Shown: positions 33,124 through 41,582 of the stretch, piece after piece | How the letters are laid out: every line of letters starts with the position of its first letter | How positions within the stretch are numbered: position 1 is the stretch's first letter | Assembly (NCBI GenBank): GCA_033344915.1 | Contig: JAWPML010000001.1 | Coordinates: 1,732,369 to 1,796,368 of the forward strand | Length of the DNA stretch: 64,000 nucleotides | Direction: 5' to 3' | Source: Acidimicrobiales bacterium | GTDB taxonomy: Bacteria; Actinomycetota; Acidimicrobiia; Acidimicrobiales; Aldehydirespiratoraceae | Position numbers and translations under genes: made by a program | The notes under the pieces: generated by a model | What the model was told of the DNA's origin: nothing | The model's database searches: none | What the model saw: the letters and a program-made list of their open reading frames with translations, nothing else

Positions 33124-34455
33124 TCACTCCACGTTGACGACGCCCGTCATCTCGGGATGGAGTACACAGAAAAGCTCGTACTGACCCGGGGCATCGAACG
33201 CGACCTCGAACGCCTGTCCGGTGCCGAGCACGCCCGAGTCGAATGCGCCGCTCGGCTCGATGAACGAGCCGGCAGTGACCGTGTGCGGGACGGAGTCCGA
33301 GTTGGCGAATCGGACGGTCTCGCCGACGCCGACCGTGACGTCACCGAAGCTGAAGTTCAGGATCTGGGCGGACTCGATCCCCGGGCCGATCTGCGACGTG
33401 CGTTCGTCGAGCAGCGTGTCCGGGTCCGACAGCGGCCACACCGACGGGTTGAACATCGAGAACACGCCGGATTCGGCCTCGAAGCCGTCGGCCACGTAGG
33501 CGTGCATCATCCAGCTGGAGATGATCGGGAGGAACTGACCACCCTGCTCCCGACAAACCGATGCTGTCGTCGCGGCTCGGCCTCCCTCTCCGACGGCGTC
33601 GTTGTCGACGCCGAGCTGCCCCGCCTCCTCGGCGCGGGAAATGCAGGTGTTGTAGTGGATGTGCCAGTTGTCGATCGGGCCCGCAAAACCGTCGGGGTGA
33701 TCGGGCGTGAGCGACACGTTGAAGACCGCGCCGACCGGCACGTAGCCGTCCTCACCGGTCCACTCTCCGTTGCGACAGTCGCCGATCTCACCGGCGCCGA
33801 GGCCGAGCCCGTCCTCGCTCGCGAAGAGCACCATCTGCGGCCGACTCGGATCGAAGGTCCGCGACTCGAGACCGTCGATCATGTGGATGCCCATGTTGGC
33901 GATCTGGTTGGTGCTCTTCCAGAGTCCGGCGGCGCAGGCGTCGTCGAGGTCCTCGTACTTGTGGATGGCTTCGTTCACCGCATCGAGCTGCTCGACGAGC
34001 GTGCCCAGCGTCTCCCGGTCCATGCCGAGATAGGCCGGAACCTCGTCACCGCTCTCGTAGAGCGCCTTCAGCTCCTGGTACGAGCAGTCCTTCGCCTCTT
34101 CCTGACAGCGGGTCTGGTAGCCGAGGGGCCCCTCGATCAGCGACGGCACGACCTCGCCGCCGGCCTGCGTGTACACATAGCGCGAGTAGCCGTAGGCCCC
34201 GATCGGGGACTCCGGGGGTTGGGGCGGCAGGTCACGATCGAAGTCCGGCTGTTCCAGGGTCGCGGCGACCGCTTCGTAGTCCTCGAGGCCGGGCAGACCG
34301 GACGGCTGACCGTCGTCGCCACCGGTGCCATCGTCGCTGTTCGCGGTCGTGGTGGTCGTCGTGGCGTCGTCGGGCGTCGCGTCCCCGGCCCCGTCGTCAC
34401 CACAGGCTCCGGCGATGACGGCAAGAACGACGAGCACGATGGCGATGCGGCGCAT
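33124..34455 (-). CDS. lipoprotein with C-terminal cupredoxin domain
   Basis: 443 residues. Lipoprotein signal (MRRIAIVLVVLAVIAGAC), then a Thr/Asp-rich linker, then a large middle domain of unknown type with many Cys residues. The last 90 residues form a plastocyanin-like domain: VTVGVGETVRFANSDSVPHTVTAG supplies the first His and ELFCVLHPEMTG supplies Cys, His and Met of a type 1 copper site. It probably carries electrons or binds copper at the outer face of the membrane. Confidence 0.8.
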   Translation of the reverse strand: MRRIAIVLVVLAVIAGACGDDGAGDATPDDATTTTTTANSDDGTGGDDGQPSGLPGLEDYEAVAATLEQPDFDRDLPPQPPESPIGAYGYSRYVYTQAGGEVVPSLIEGPLGYQTRCQEEAKDCSYQELKALYESGDEVPAYLGMDRETLGTLVEQLDAVNEAIHKYEDLDDACAAGLWKSTNQIANMGIHMIDGLESRTFDPSRPQMVLFASEDGLGLGAGEIGDCRNGEWTGEDGYVPVGAVFNVSLTPDHPDGFAGPIDNWHIHYNTCISRAEEAGQLGVDNDAVGEGGRAATTASVCREQGGQFLPIISSWMMHAYVADGFEAESGVFSMFNPSVWPLSDPDTLLDERTSQIGPGIESAQILNFSFGDVTVGVGETVRFANSDSVPHTVTAGSFIEPSGAFDSGVLGTGQAFEVAFDAPGQYELFCVLHPEMTGVVNVE

Positions 34456-34484
34456 GGGACCTCCTCAGGTCGCGGGTGCCAACG

Positions 34485-35225
34485 CTACTGCGCCGACCCC
34501 GCCGATTTCCGCAGCCCCAGGAGCTCGTCCAACAGCGAGGGCGGCGCAGCGACCGGCGCGCGTCGCGCCGCGTGGTCGAGCACGACCAGCTCGCGTCCCT
34601 CCGCGTCGACCACCTCGATGCCCGCCTCGCGGCAGATCAGGAGCGCGCCGGCGTAGTCCCACACGCCGAGCCCACCGTGGAAGTCGACATAGCCGCGGAA
34701 CCGGCCGTCCGCGACCGCACAGAGATCCAGCGCCGCCGCCCCCATGCAGCGGAACCATCCGATGCCGTGGGGCGGGACGCCGTTGACGACGGTCGTCCCG
34801 TGGCCGGCCGCGTCGGCGGATCGATCAGCGAGCGCGACGCCATCGCGGCGCGCCCCGCCGCTGCGGATCGCGTCGTAGCGCTCGCCGTTGCCGTGGTTGT
34901 GCACGACGGCGACCCACGGGCCCTCGTCGTCCACCACACACAGACTCGTGGCGAACCACGGCAGTCCGAGCGACGCGTTCGTCGAGCCGTCGAGCGGGTC
35001 CACGACGGCCACCGGGCCGTCACCCGGGCCGAGACCGCTCTCCTCGCTCAGCACGCGCAGCCCGGCCGCGCCGAGCACCGCGAGGACGGCGGCGTCGGCC
35101 ACGAGGTCCGACGCGTACTGGCCCGCCTTCAGGCCGGACGGTCCCCAGTCGATCGATCCGGCGAATGCGTCGACGACCGCATCGGCCGTTTCGTGGAGGA
35201 CGGCGAGCACGTCATCGGCTGTCAC
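34485..35225 (-). CDS. inositol monophosphatase family protein
   Basis: 246 residues. Metal-binding motifs of the family are visible: SEESG (Glu61, Glu62), VDPLDGSTN (Asp76, Asp79) and GVWDYAGALLICREAG near the C-terminus. It cleaves a phosphate monoester such as inositol-1-phosphate, histidinol phosphate or PAP. The start is a GTG at 35225; the open frame runs further upstream over the neighbouring divergent promoter, which is unlikely to be coding. Confidence 0.85.
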   Translation of the reverse strand: MTADDVLAVLHETADAVVDAFAGSIDWGPSGLKAGQYASDLVADAAVLAVLGAAGLRVLSEESGLGPGDGPVAVVDPLDGSTNASLGLPWFATSLCVVDDEGPWVAVVHNHGNGERYDAIRSGGARRDGVALADRSADAAGHGTTVVNGVPPHGIGWFRCMGAAALDLCAVADGRFRGYVDFHGGLGVWDYAGALLICREAGIEVVDAEGRELVVLDHAARRAPVAAPPSLLDELLGLRKSAGSAQ

Positions 35226-35307
35226 GACACGCAGTGAACCACGCCCGACGCGACCCGGCACGGTTCGAGGTGCCGATTCGGGGTCGAATCGTGGCAACCT
35301 TGGCGCA

Positions 35308-35871
35308 ATGGCCGTGATCGACCTCCAGGGTTTCGTCGCCGACCTCAAGGACCATGTTGCCGAGCACGGCTTCCACGTCCACGACGAACGTCACTTCATC
35401 GAGACCTACACGAACCGACAGACCTGGGAGATCGACCTCCACCCCGACCGGGCGTGCGACGGCCCGCTCGACATGCATGTCGCCCTCGAGGTCGATCCGC
35501 GCTCGCTGATCCACTTCGAGGACGAGGTGATGCAGATCGGCGACACCGGTGAGCCTTCGGACGACATCACCCTGCCGTTCACGATCGGCTTCGCGCTGCC
35601 GCCGCTGCCGGCCGGCCCGGATCTGCTGGTGTTGGCCACGGACCTCGCCGGGATCGGCGGCACCGAACTGCCGCTCGAGGTCAGCGCGGTCGACTCCTTC
35701 GCCGCCGTGACCGACGCGGCGGAACGAGCCGTCAGCATCGTGGCGCGCGTGACGGTCCCCCTGGCCCGGATCTACCTCGGCCAGGAGGTGCTGTGCGACG
35801 TGCTGGACCGTTGCCAGCAGGTCGGCGAGTTCCTGCTCGACCGGGCTCCCGCCTGGCTCGACGAGCTCTGA
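35308..35871 (+). CDS. conserved-looking protein of unknown function
   Basis: 187 residues, acidic, with no recognised motif. It reads as an alpha/beta protein (MAVIDLQGFVADLKDHVAEH, WEIDLHPDRACDGPLDMHVALEVDPRSL, FTIGFALPPLPAGPDLLVLATDLAG), and the DMHVALEVDPRSLIHFEDEV segment looks like a binding domain common in actinobacterial hypothetical proteins. The start is an ATG without a strong ribosome-binding site. Convergent with the peroxiredoxin gene, 13 bases apart. Confidence 0.65.
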   Translation: MAVIDLQGFVADLKDHVAEHGFHVHDERHFIETYTNRQTWEIDLHPDRACDGPLDMHVALEVDPRSLIHFEDEVMQIGDTGEPSDDITLPFTIGFALPPLPAGPDLLVLATDLAGIGGTELPLEVSAVDSFAAVTDAAERAVSIVARVTVPLARIYLGQEVLCDVLDRCQQVGEFLLDRAPAWLDEL

Positions 35872-35884
35872 TTCTCGACGAGCC

Positions 35885-36331
35885 CTAGAGCGAGCGGAGG
35901 GCGTCCAACGCCTCGTCGGCGTGCTTGATCATGTCCGTCTCGCTGCGGATCGACTTCACGAGCCGCCGGTCCGTGTCGATCACGAACGTTGCCCGCTTCG
36001 AGGGCAACGGACCGAGCCGCTTCACGCCGAACGCCTTGGCGACCTCCCGGTCGGCATCGGACAGGAGCGGAAAACCCAGGCTGTTCTTGTCGTCGAATTC
36101 CTTCTGCCGATCCACCGGATCGGCGCTGATTCCCACTCGCTGGGCGCCGAGTTCACCGAACTCCGACGCCAGGTCGCGGAAATGGCAGCTTTCCTTCGTT
36201 CAACCGGGGGTCATGGCCTTCGGGTAGAAGAACAACACGAGCGGCCCGTCGGCGACGAGGCTGCTGAGCCGAACCGACGCTCCGTGCTGGTCGGGGAGCT
36301 CGAAGTCGTCGATGATGTCGCCTTCGTCCAT
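35885..36331 (-). CDS. bcp: Bcp-type peroxiredoxin with in-frame UGA at the peroxidatic position (probable selenoprotein)
   Basis: Read through one TGA, the frame encodes a full-length 148-residue AhpC/TSA-type thiol peroxidase. It begins MDEGDIIDDFELPDQHG and continues LVLFFYPKAMTPG-(TGA)-TKESCHFRDLASEFG to the usual C-terminus (ATFVIDTDRRLVKSIRSE). The TGA is codon 44, exactly where the family has its peroxidatic Cys (TPGCT), and Cys49 matches the resolving cysteine five residues on. The frame is unbroken on both sides, which fits selenocysteine better than decay. The enzyme would reduce hydrogen peroxide and alkyl hydroperoxides with thioredoxin. The alternative is a single-base error or a fresh nonsense mutation. 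Confidence 0.75.
36163..36178 (-). promoter_or_regulatory. candidate bacterial SECIS hairpin after the UGA codon
   Basis: On the mRNA, CGAC and GUCG pair around the loop CUGGC, and one more C-G pair can form past a bulged G. The loop begins 28 bases after the UGA, inside the 16-37 base range known for bacterial SECIS elements, and contains the G residues that SelB needs. The stem is short, so this is tentative. Confidence 0.35.
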
Positions 36332-36378
36332 GGACCGCACCCTACCCGTGGCGGCCGTGCTGCGGGTACCGTCGCGAC

Positions 36379-36783
36379 ATGGCCGATCCGTTCGACACTG
36401 ATCCGTTCGACACCGATCCGTTCCACAGCGTGCGCGCCCTGGCGCTCGCCCTTCCCGAGACCAACGAGCGGATCAGCCACGGCATGCCGACGTTCTTCAT
36501 CCGCGACAAGAAGGTCTTCGTCAGTTGCGTCGACGATCACCACGGTGACGGCATCGTCGGGATCTGGGTCGGCGCCGCGCCCGGCGTGCAGGAGGAGTTG
36601 ATCGAGCAGGAGCCCGATCGCTTCTTCCGGCCGCCCTACGTGGGCCATCGCGGCTGGGTCGGGGTGCGCCTCGACGTCGGCCGGGTCGACCTCGACGAGC
36701 TGCGCGAGATCATCACCGAGTCGTTCCGGCTCGTCGCGCCGAAGACCCTCGTCAAGCAGCTCGACGCCGCCGGCCGCGCGTGA
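36379..36783 (+). CDS. MmcQ/YjbR family protein
   Basis: 134 residues. From VRALALALPETNERISHGMPTFFIRDKKVF to WVGVRLDVGRVDLDELREIITESFRLVAPK it follows the YjbR/CyaY-like fold, sometimes called a DNA-binding family though its role is not settled. The first residues repeat DPFDT twice (MADPFDTDPFDTDPF), produced by a 15-bp tandem repeat in the DNA. It overlaps the next gene by four bases. Confidence 0.8.
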   Translation: MADPFDTDPFDTDPFHSVRALALALPETNERISHGMPTFFIRDKKVFVSCVDDHHGDGIVGIWVGAAPGVQEELIEQEPDRFFRPPYVGHRGWVGVRLDVGRVDLDELREIITESFRLVAPKTLVKQLDAAGRA

Positions 36784-37931
36784 GACGCCGCGCCCTCCTG
36801 ACGGTGGTCGCGCTGGTCGCGACCGGCTGCGTCTGGCCCGTGCCGCTCCCCGGCGATCCGGTGCCGACGATCGAGTCCAGCGCCGATTGGGTGGCCGCCG
36901 ATGCGACCGTCACGTTCACCATCACCACCACGGATCTCGTCGCTGACCGGGTGTGGGTGTTCCCCGCCGGGCTCGGCGCGCCGGCGATCCACGACGCCGC
37001 GGCACCTTTCGTGATCGAGGTCCCCGCGGACAGCATTCCCGCCGGGGCCGAGTCGGTCCTCGTGCTCGCCGAAGGCGGCGGCACGTGGGTCACCGAACAC
37101 GAGCCGGTGCCGGACGTGCGCTGCAACGGCCATGTCGCCCTGTGCACCCGCCCGTACGACACGGTTCGCACGGTCACGACCCACAACGCCATGTCGAACT
37201 CGACGGACGGCTGGATCGGGCCCAACCACCACCTCGACGTGCCCGCCCAGCTCGCGGCCGGTGTGCGCGGCCTCATGCTCGACACCTACCGCGCCGGTGA
37301 TCTCAACGGCATCGGACAGGTGCAGGTGCCCGGGGTCGACCCCGACACGCCCTATCTCTGTCACTCCTTCTGCTCGCTGGGATCCCAGCCGCTCGTCGAC
37401 GGGCTCGCCGAGATCCGGACCTTCCTCGACGCCGAGCCGGGGGCCGTCGTGACCCTCATCCTCGAGTCGTATCTGAGCGGGCCGCTCACCGAGTCGGCCT
37501 TCGATGCCGCGGGCCTGACGGACGAGGCATACGTCCATGCGGGCGGTGCCTGGCCCACCCTCGGTGAGCTGATCGACGCGGACACCCGGTTGATCGTGCT
37601 GACCGACGACAGCGCCGACCCGGCCCGCCCGTGGTTGATGAACGTGTGGACGCACGCGTTCGAGACGCACTTCTCCAACAGCGTCCCCGGCGACTTCTCG
37701 TGCACGGACAACCGCGGCTCGCCGACAAACGATCTGTTCATCCTCAACCACTTCCTCACGAACGTCTTCGGTGCACCGGAACTCGCCGAGCAGGTCAACC
37801 ACAATCCGTTCCTGCTCGACCGGATCGAGGAGTGCGAGACGTTCCACTCCACCGCGGCGACGTTCGTGACCGTCGACTTCTCGTCGATCGGCGACGTGCA
37901 CGCCGCGGCCGCGACGCTCAACGGAATCTGA
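36780..37931 (+). CDS. PI-PLC-like phosphodiesterase, lipoprotein
   Basis: 383 residues from a GTG overlapping the YjbR stop. A lipobox (LVATGC) ends the signal peptide. The second part matches the X-domain of phosphatidylinositol-specific phospholipase C: TVTTHNAMSNS with the first catalytic His, LAAGVRGLMLDTY and YLCHSFCSLG with the second His, then FLDAEPGAVVTLILESYL. The N-terminal 100 residues form a small beta domain. It would act outside the cell on phosphoinositide or a related phosphodiester. Confidence 0.78.
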   Translation: MRRRALLTVVALVATGCVWPVPLPGDPVPTIESSADWVAADATVTFTITTTDLVADRVWVFPAGLGAPAIHDAAAPFVIEVPADSIPAGAESVLVLAEGGGTWVTEHEPVPDVRCNGHVALCTRPYDTVRTVTTHNAMSNSTDGWIGPNHHLDVPAQLAAGVRGLMLDTYRAGDLNGIGQVQVPGVDPDTPYLCHSFCSLGSQPLVDGLAEIRTFLDAEPGAVVTLILESYLSGPLTESAFDAAGLTDEAYVHAGGAWPTLGELIDADTRLIVLTDDSADPARPWLMNVWTHAFETHFSNSVPGDFSCTDNRGSPTNDLFILNHFLTNVFGAPELAEQVNHNPFLLDRIEECETFHSTAATFVTVDFSSIGDVHAAAATLNGI

Positions 37932-38004
37932 CGGCTCCCCGCTTGAGTTCACGTCGCCCGTTGTGGGACTGTGCGGGCCTTCGCAGACGAGGAGCATCGG
38001 CATC

Positions 38005-39318
38005 ATGACTGACCAATGGGGATTCGAGACCCGCCAGATCCACGCCGGGCAGGAGCCGGATCCGACGACGGGCGCCCGGGCGGTGCCGATCTATCAGACG
38101 ACCGCGTACACCTTCCGCGACTCGGAGCACGCCGCCAACCTCTTCGCCCTCGCGGAGATCGGCAACATCTACACCCGGATCATGAACCCGACCCAAGCCG
38201 TGGTCGAGGCCCGGCTCCAGAGCCTCGAGGGCGGCACCGACACCGCCGTCGGCATCCCCGGGGCACTGCTCACCGCATCGGGTCAGGCCGCGGAGACGCT
38301 CGCCATCCTGAACCTGGCCGAGAACGGCGACCACATCGTCGCTGCCGCGGCGCTCTACGGCGGCACCTACAACCTCCTCCACTACACGCTTCCGAAGATG
38401 GGCATCACCTGCACCTTCGTCGAGGATCCCGACGACGAAGCCGAGTGGAACGCGGCCGTGCAGGAGAACACCAAGGCGTTCTACTGCGAGTCGATCGGCA
38501 ACCCGCTGAACAACGTGGTCGACATCCGCAAGGTGGCCGACCTGGCCCATGCGCACTCCGTCCCGCTCATCGTCGACAACACCGTGGCGACGCCGTTCCT
38601 CATCCGCCCGATCGAGCACGGTGCGGACATCGTGGTGCACTCCGCCACCAAGTTCATCGGCGGCCACGGCACCGCGATCGCCGGGGCCATCGTGGACGGC
38701 GGCACGTTCGACTTCGGCGCCTCGGGCAAGCACCCGATGTTCACCGAACCCGACCCGAGCTACCACGGCCTCGCCTACTGGCCCGGCCTCGGCGCCGGGT
38801 CCTACATCATCAAGGCCCGCGTGCAGCTCCTGCGCGACATCGGGGCGGCGATCTCGCCGTTCAACGCGTTCCTGCTGCTCCAGGGGCTCGAGACGTTGAG
38901 CCTGCGGATGGAGCGCCACTTCGCCAACGCCCAGAAGGTGGCCGAGTATCTCGACGGTCACGATCAGGTGGAGTCGGTCGCCTACGCCGGGCTCCCCTCG
39001 TCGAAGTGGTACGACACCGCCCAGGCCCTCACCGGCGGCGCCGGCTATGGCTCGGTGCCCGCGTTCGAGATCAAGGGCGGTCTCGAAGCCGGCAAGGCAT
39101 TCGTCGAAGCGCTCGAGCTCCACAGCCATCTCGCCAACATCGGTGACGTGCGCTCACTGGTGATCCAGCCGGCAGCCACGACGCACTCGCAGCTGACACC
39201 CCAGGAGCAGGAGACCACGGGCGTGACCCCGGGCCTCGTGCGGCTCTCGGTGGGCCTGGAGAGCATCGACGACATCATCGCCGACCTCGACAGGGGCTTC
39301 GCCGCGGCCGCGGGCTGA
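38005..39318 (+). CDS. metY: O-acetylhomoserine sulfhydrylase (MetY-like)
   Basis: 437 residues, a PLP enzyme of the Cys/Met metabolism family. The length and the opening [31 protein letters not shown] point to MetY rather than the shorter MetB/MetC. The PLP lysine is Lys216 in [20 protein letters not shown] and [11 protein letters not shown] are also conserved. It condenses O-acetylhomoserine with sulfide to give homocysteine. GAGGAG lies before the ATG at 38005. Only 73 bases separate it from the previous gene, too little for a SAM riboswitch. Confidence 0.88.
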   Translation: MTDQWGFETRQIHAGQEPDPTTGARAVPIYQTTAYTFRDSEHAANLFALAEIGNIYTRIMNPTQAVVEARLQSLEGGTDTAVGIPGALLTASGQAAETLAILNLAENGDHIVAAAALYGGTYNLLHYTLPKMGITCTFVEDPDDEAEWNAAVQENTKAFYCESIGNPLNNVVDIRKVADLAHAHSVPLIVDNTVATPFLIRPIEHGADIVVHSATKFIGGHGTAIAGAIVDGGTFDFGASGKHPMFTEPDPSYHGLAYWPGLGAGSYIIKARVQLLRDIGAAISPFNAFLLLQGLETLSLRMERHFANAQKVAEYLDGHDQVESVAYAGLPSSKWYDTAQALTGGAGYGSVPAFEIKGGLEAGKAFVEALELHSHLANIGDVRSLVIQPAATTHSQLTPQEQETTGVTPGLVRLSVGLESIDDIIADLDRGFAAAAG

Positions 39319-39326
39319 GCCGGCGC

Positions 39327-39746
39327 TCAGTCCATGTTCTCCGGGTCGGCGCCCGGCGACGCGATCCATTCGCGCGCCTCGTCGACGGAGTCGACATAGG
39401 TGATCTCCGGTAGGTCCTTCACATCGCGGCCGGTGAGCAGATCACGGACGCGGATCGTCGAGACCAGCCTGGCCCGCACGGGTCCGGGCGGGGCGACGAG
39501 CGCAACGCGGAACTCGCGGCCCTTGTTGAACAGCACGCGCACATGGACGAGCACTCGGTGCTGTTCCTCGACGTCGAGTTCCAGGCTCGCCACTTCGGCG
39601 AAGTCGAGAATGACCCACGGCGTGGCCGCGTCCAGTCCTTCGGCCCGAAGACCGTCGAAGCCGCCGATCACGTCGTCGAGGTGGACGACGCCGGCGAAGG
39701 AGAGCCGGTATCCGGCGCCCTCGGAAGCAATCTGGAAACGCGTCAC
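39327..39746 (-). CDS. STAS-like small protein
   Basis: 139 residues from a GTG at 39746, two bases from the partial tRNA-Met copy. The alternating pattern (YRLSFAGVVHLDDVIGGFDGL, PWVILDFAEVASLELDVEEQHRV, FRVALVAPPGPVRARLVSTIRVRDLL, ITYVDSVDEAREWI) resembles STAS/SpoIIAA-like domains used in regulation, without a clear phosphoserine site. The open frame continues into the tRNA remnant, so the native promoter region was probably displaced when the island integrated. Confidence 0.6.
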   Translation of the reverse strand: MTRFQIASEGAGYRLSFAGVVHLDDVIGGFDGLRAEGLDAATPWVILDFAEVASLELDVEEQHRVLVHVRVLFNKGREFRVALVAPPGPVRARLVSTIRVRDLLTGRDVKDLPEITYVDSVDEAREWIASPGADPENMD

Positions 39747-39747
39747 T

Positions 39748-39784
39748 GTGGGCTCGGTGGGGATCGAACCCACGACCGAAGGAT
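39748..39784 (-). repeat. attL: partial copy of tRNA-Met 3' half
   Basis: Identical over 37 bases to 43734-43770 inside tRNA-Met. After it the sequence diverges (CATAAGTTCC against TATGAGTCCT), and no D-arm or 5' acceptor stem follows, so it is not a functional tRNA. Confidence 0.85.
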
Positions 39785-40284
39785 CATAAGTTCCTTCCGT
39801 CCTGATTCACATAGGTTCGGTCGATCCCACGTAGCGCCGTTTCACGGAGGTTTCAAGAGCGGAGAGGGCAGGGCGACCCTCTCGGAGCCAGTGCGTCTCA
39901 CCAGAGTTGAGCAACGAGTGAGCAACCGGGAGGGATTCCAGTTGTCCAACGTTTGTCCAACCGGGCGCATGCCGGCGGTGGGGGCTCCTAGGGAGGAGGA
40001 CACCCCTGACATCTTTTTCGCAAGAATCGCGCAGGTTCCTTCGCTAGCAGGGGTTCGGCTCCCGACCTAGGTTCAACCTGTGAGGCCACACGAACGGTCG
40101 CCGTTTTTCCCCGCCGCTGCTGGCGGAGCGGCGGGTTGTAGAATTGATCCCACGAGCGCCAGCCGGCTGTCTTCCACGTGCGAGGCTCAAGCGGAGCGAC
40201 AGCTGAGCGAAGCTGAGCCCGACTTCGAAACTGACGAGCCCCCTCGGGAGGACTACTTCCTTACCGGCGTTTTGGGCGAGCTCC
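39785..40284. other. non-coding or decayed stretch inside the island
   Basis: Apart from the arm-type repeat at 39907 and a related TTGTCCAACGTTTGTCCAACCG doublet (39942-39963), I see no gene with a credible start, ribosome-binding site and family resemblance. Short open frames exist on both strands but look like chance or remnants. Confidence 0.5.
39907..39928 (+). repeat. arm-type-like repeat, left end of the island
   Basis: TTGAGCAA and, 12 bases on, TGAGCAACCG. The same two words with the same spacing and orientation are found at 43654-43675 near the other end. Paired short direct repeats like this are typical integrase arm sites. Confidence 0.5.
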
Positions 40285-40540
40285 ATGTCGACCAACGGAC
40301 TACCTTGCGTTCCCTCCGGATTCGACGCCGAGCTCCGCGAACTCAGCCTGCGCTACCAGCGAGGAAGTGGACAGTCTCTCTTCCACCGAGTTGGAGACGC
40401 TCGAGCGGTACAGCGCTGGCGTCGATGCTCAGGTAATTGATGCGATCGTCGACGACTCACAGGCGTGGCCACCAGTTCCAGACGTCTATATCGGTGCTAG
40501 CGAGGCCGAGCTACTCAGTCCGTTCGCCAACTCGGACTAG
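40285..40540 (+). pseudogene. small frameshifted gene of unknown function
   Basis: The ATG frame gives MSTNGLPCVPSGFDAELR and continues ELSLRYQ. After a shift near 40360 the +1 frame continues EEVDSLSSTELETLERYSAG and on to SEAELLSPFANSD before a TAG at 40538. Both parts look like natural protein and join well at one indel, for a protein of about 85 residues. No family recognised. Confidence 0.35.
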
Positions 40541-40690
40541 CGGGCCGTTGGCATTGGCATGGCGGCGCCCCGCTGAGCGGAACTTCGATCGCTACTCGAA
40601 GGTGCTATGCCCGGCGCTCTCAGCAGGGATGGTGCCGCGCGGAACGCGACAAGGGGTGATGCCGACTCTGGAACACCCGCCATCTCGTCG
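40541..40690. other. short gap inside the island, nothing identified
   Basis: Open frames here have no support. It may contain the lost 5' end of the MazG-like gene. Confidence 0.4.
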
Positions 40691-41022
40691 GTGCGTTGGG
40701 AGGTTCCCCCGGGCTCCCTGGAGCTCGCCGTCGAACGGGACTGGACCAGTTCCACACGCCGCGCAACCTGCCGCTTGCTCCTGTGGGAGAGGTCGGGGAA
40801 CTCGCGGCCGAGCTGCAGTGGAAGACCGACGCGGAGATTCGAGACGCGGACCTCGGACCGGAGAGTCCCGTGGCTCAAGAGCTCGCCGATGTCACGATCT
40901 ACCTGGCTGGGTTGGCAGACCAGTTGGGTGTCGACTTGAACACCGCCGTCGTCGCGAAGATGGTGTCTAACTCCACCCGCTACGCCGCGGACGAAGTGAG
41001 GGGTTCCGCCGAGAAGCGTTGA
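40691..41022 (+). pseudogene. MazG-like nucleotide pyrophosphohydrolase, frameshifted
   Basis: The frame from about 40691 gives SLELAVERDWT, and the next frame gives QFHTPRNLPLAPVGEVGELAAELQW, then SPVAQELADVTIYLAGLADQLGVDL, STRYAADEVRGSAEKR. DWxQFHTPRNL and the ELADVxIYL helix are hallmarks of the short MazG-like family that hydrolyses nucleoside triphosphates. A single missing C in the DWTQF codons near 40745 breaks the frame. The start is uncertain. Either it is inactivated or the base is an assembly error. Confidence 0.75.
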
Positions 41023-41085
41023 ACCGCGAGTCCCACGGCGTCCTGTGCCGGCCGCTTCGACTCTGCTGCGCCTAGCTGCGGGTCC

Positions 41086-41484
41086 TCATCCCCGGCCGAA
41101 GATCAGACCAAAGACACCGACGAGGACGAGGCCGGAGACGACAGCCCAGGCGATCGTCAAGAAGATCGCGACCATGATGATCGAGACAACGACCAGAGCG
41201 ATCATCGCGATGCCCACCAGCGAGGACCCTGCGGCGGCGACAGTTGAGCCTGTCGATCCCGAGTGGAACCAGTCATCGAGTACCTCGTAGGCCGTCGCTG
41301 AGATACCCCAGGCGGGCACGAGTCCACCGAAGAGGCCGACAAGCAGGATCAGGAATCCCCACGGCCTTGATTCACCGTCGGCGGGACTGGCGGATTCTGC
41401 GAGGGCGATCGCTCCCGCCGCGATGCCCATCCACAAGGCAAAGAAGATGACAGCGGCGATGCCGAAGGCGCCGAGCGCTCGCAT
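41086..41484 (-). CDS. multi-pass membrane protein of unknown function
   Basis: 132 residues with four predicted transmembrane helices (FGIAAVIFFALWMGIAAGAIAL, GFLILLVGLFGGLVPAWGI, AAAGSSLVGIAMIALVVVSII, FLTIAWAVVSGLVLVGVFGLIF) and a short acidic loop. No family recognised. It is the only clear membrane protein of the island. Confidence 0.65.
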   Translation of the reverse strand: MRALGAFGIAAVIFFALWMGIAAGAIALAESASPADGESRPWGFLILLVGLFGGLVPAWGISATAYEVLDDWFHSGSTGSTVAAAGSSLVGIAMIALVVVSIIMVAIFLTIAWAVVSGLVLVGVFGLIFGRG

Positions 41485-41582
41485 GTCGGCGACGGTAGTA
41501 GTTCACGGTCGATCGGGCCAGGGGGCAACGCCTGACCCAGGTCGAACGGCAGAGCGCAGCGGCGCGACGCTACTGTTCTTCT

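Noticed and set aside
37932-38004. SAM or other riboswitch before metY
   Set aside because: Only 73 bases are available and no paired helices of a known class are seen.
39748-39830. A second tRNA-Met gene
   Set aside because: Only the 3' half is present; no D-arm or matching 5' acceptor stem follows.
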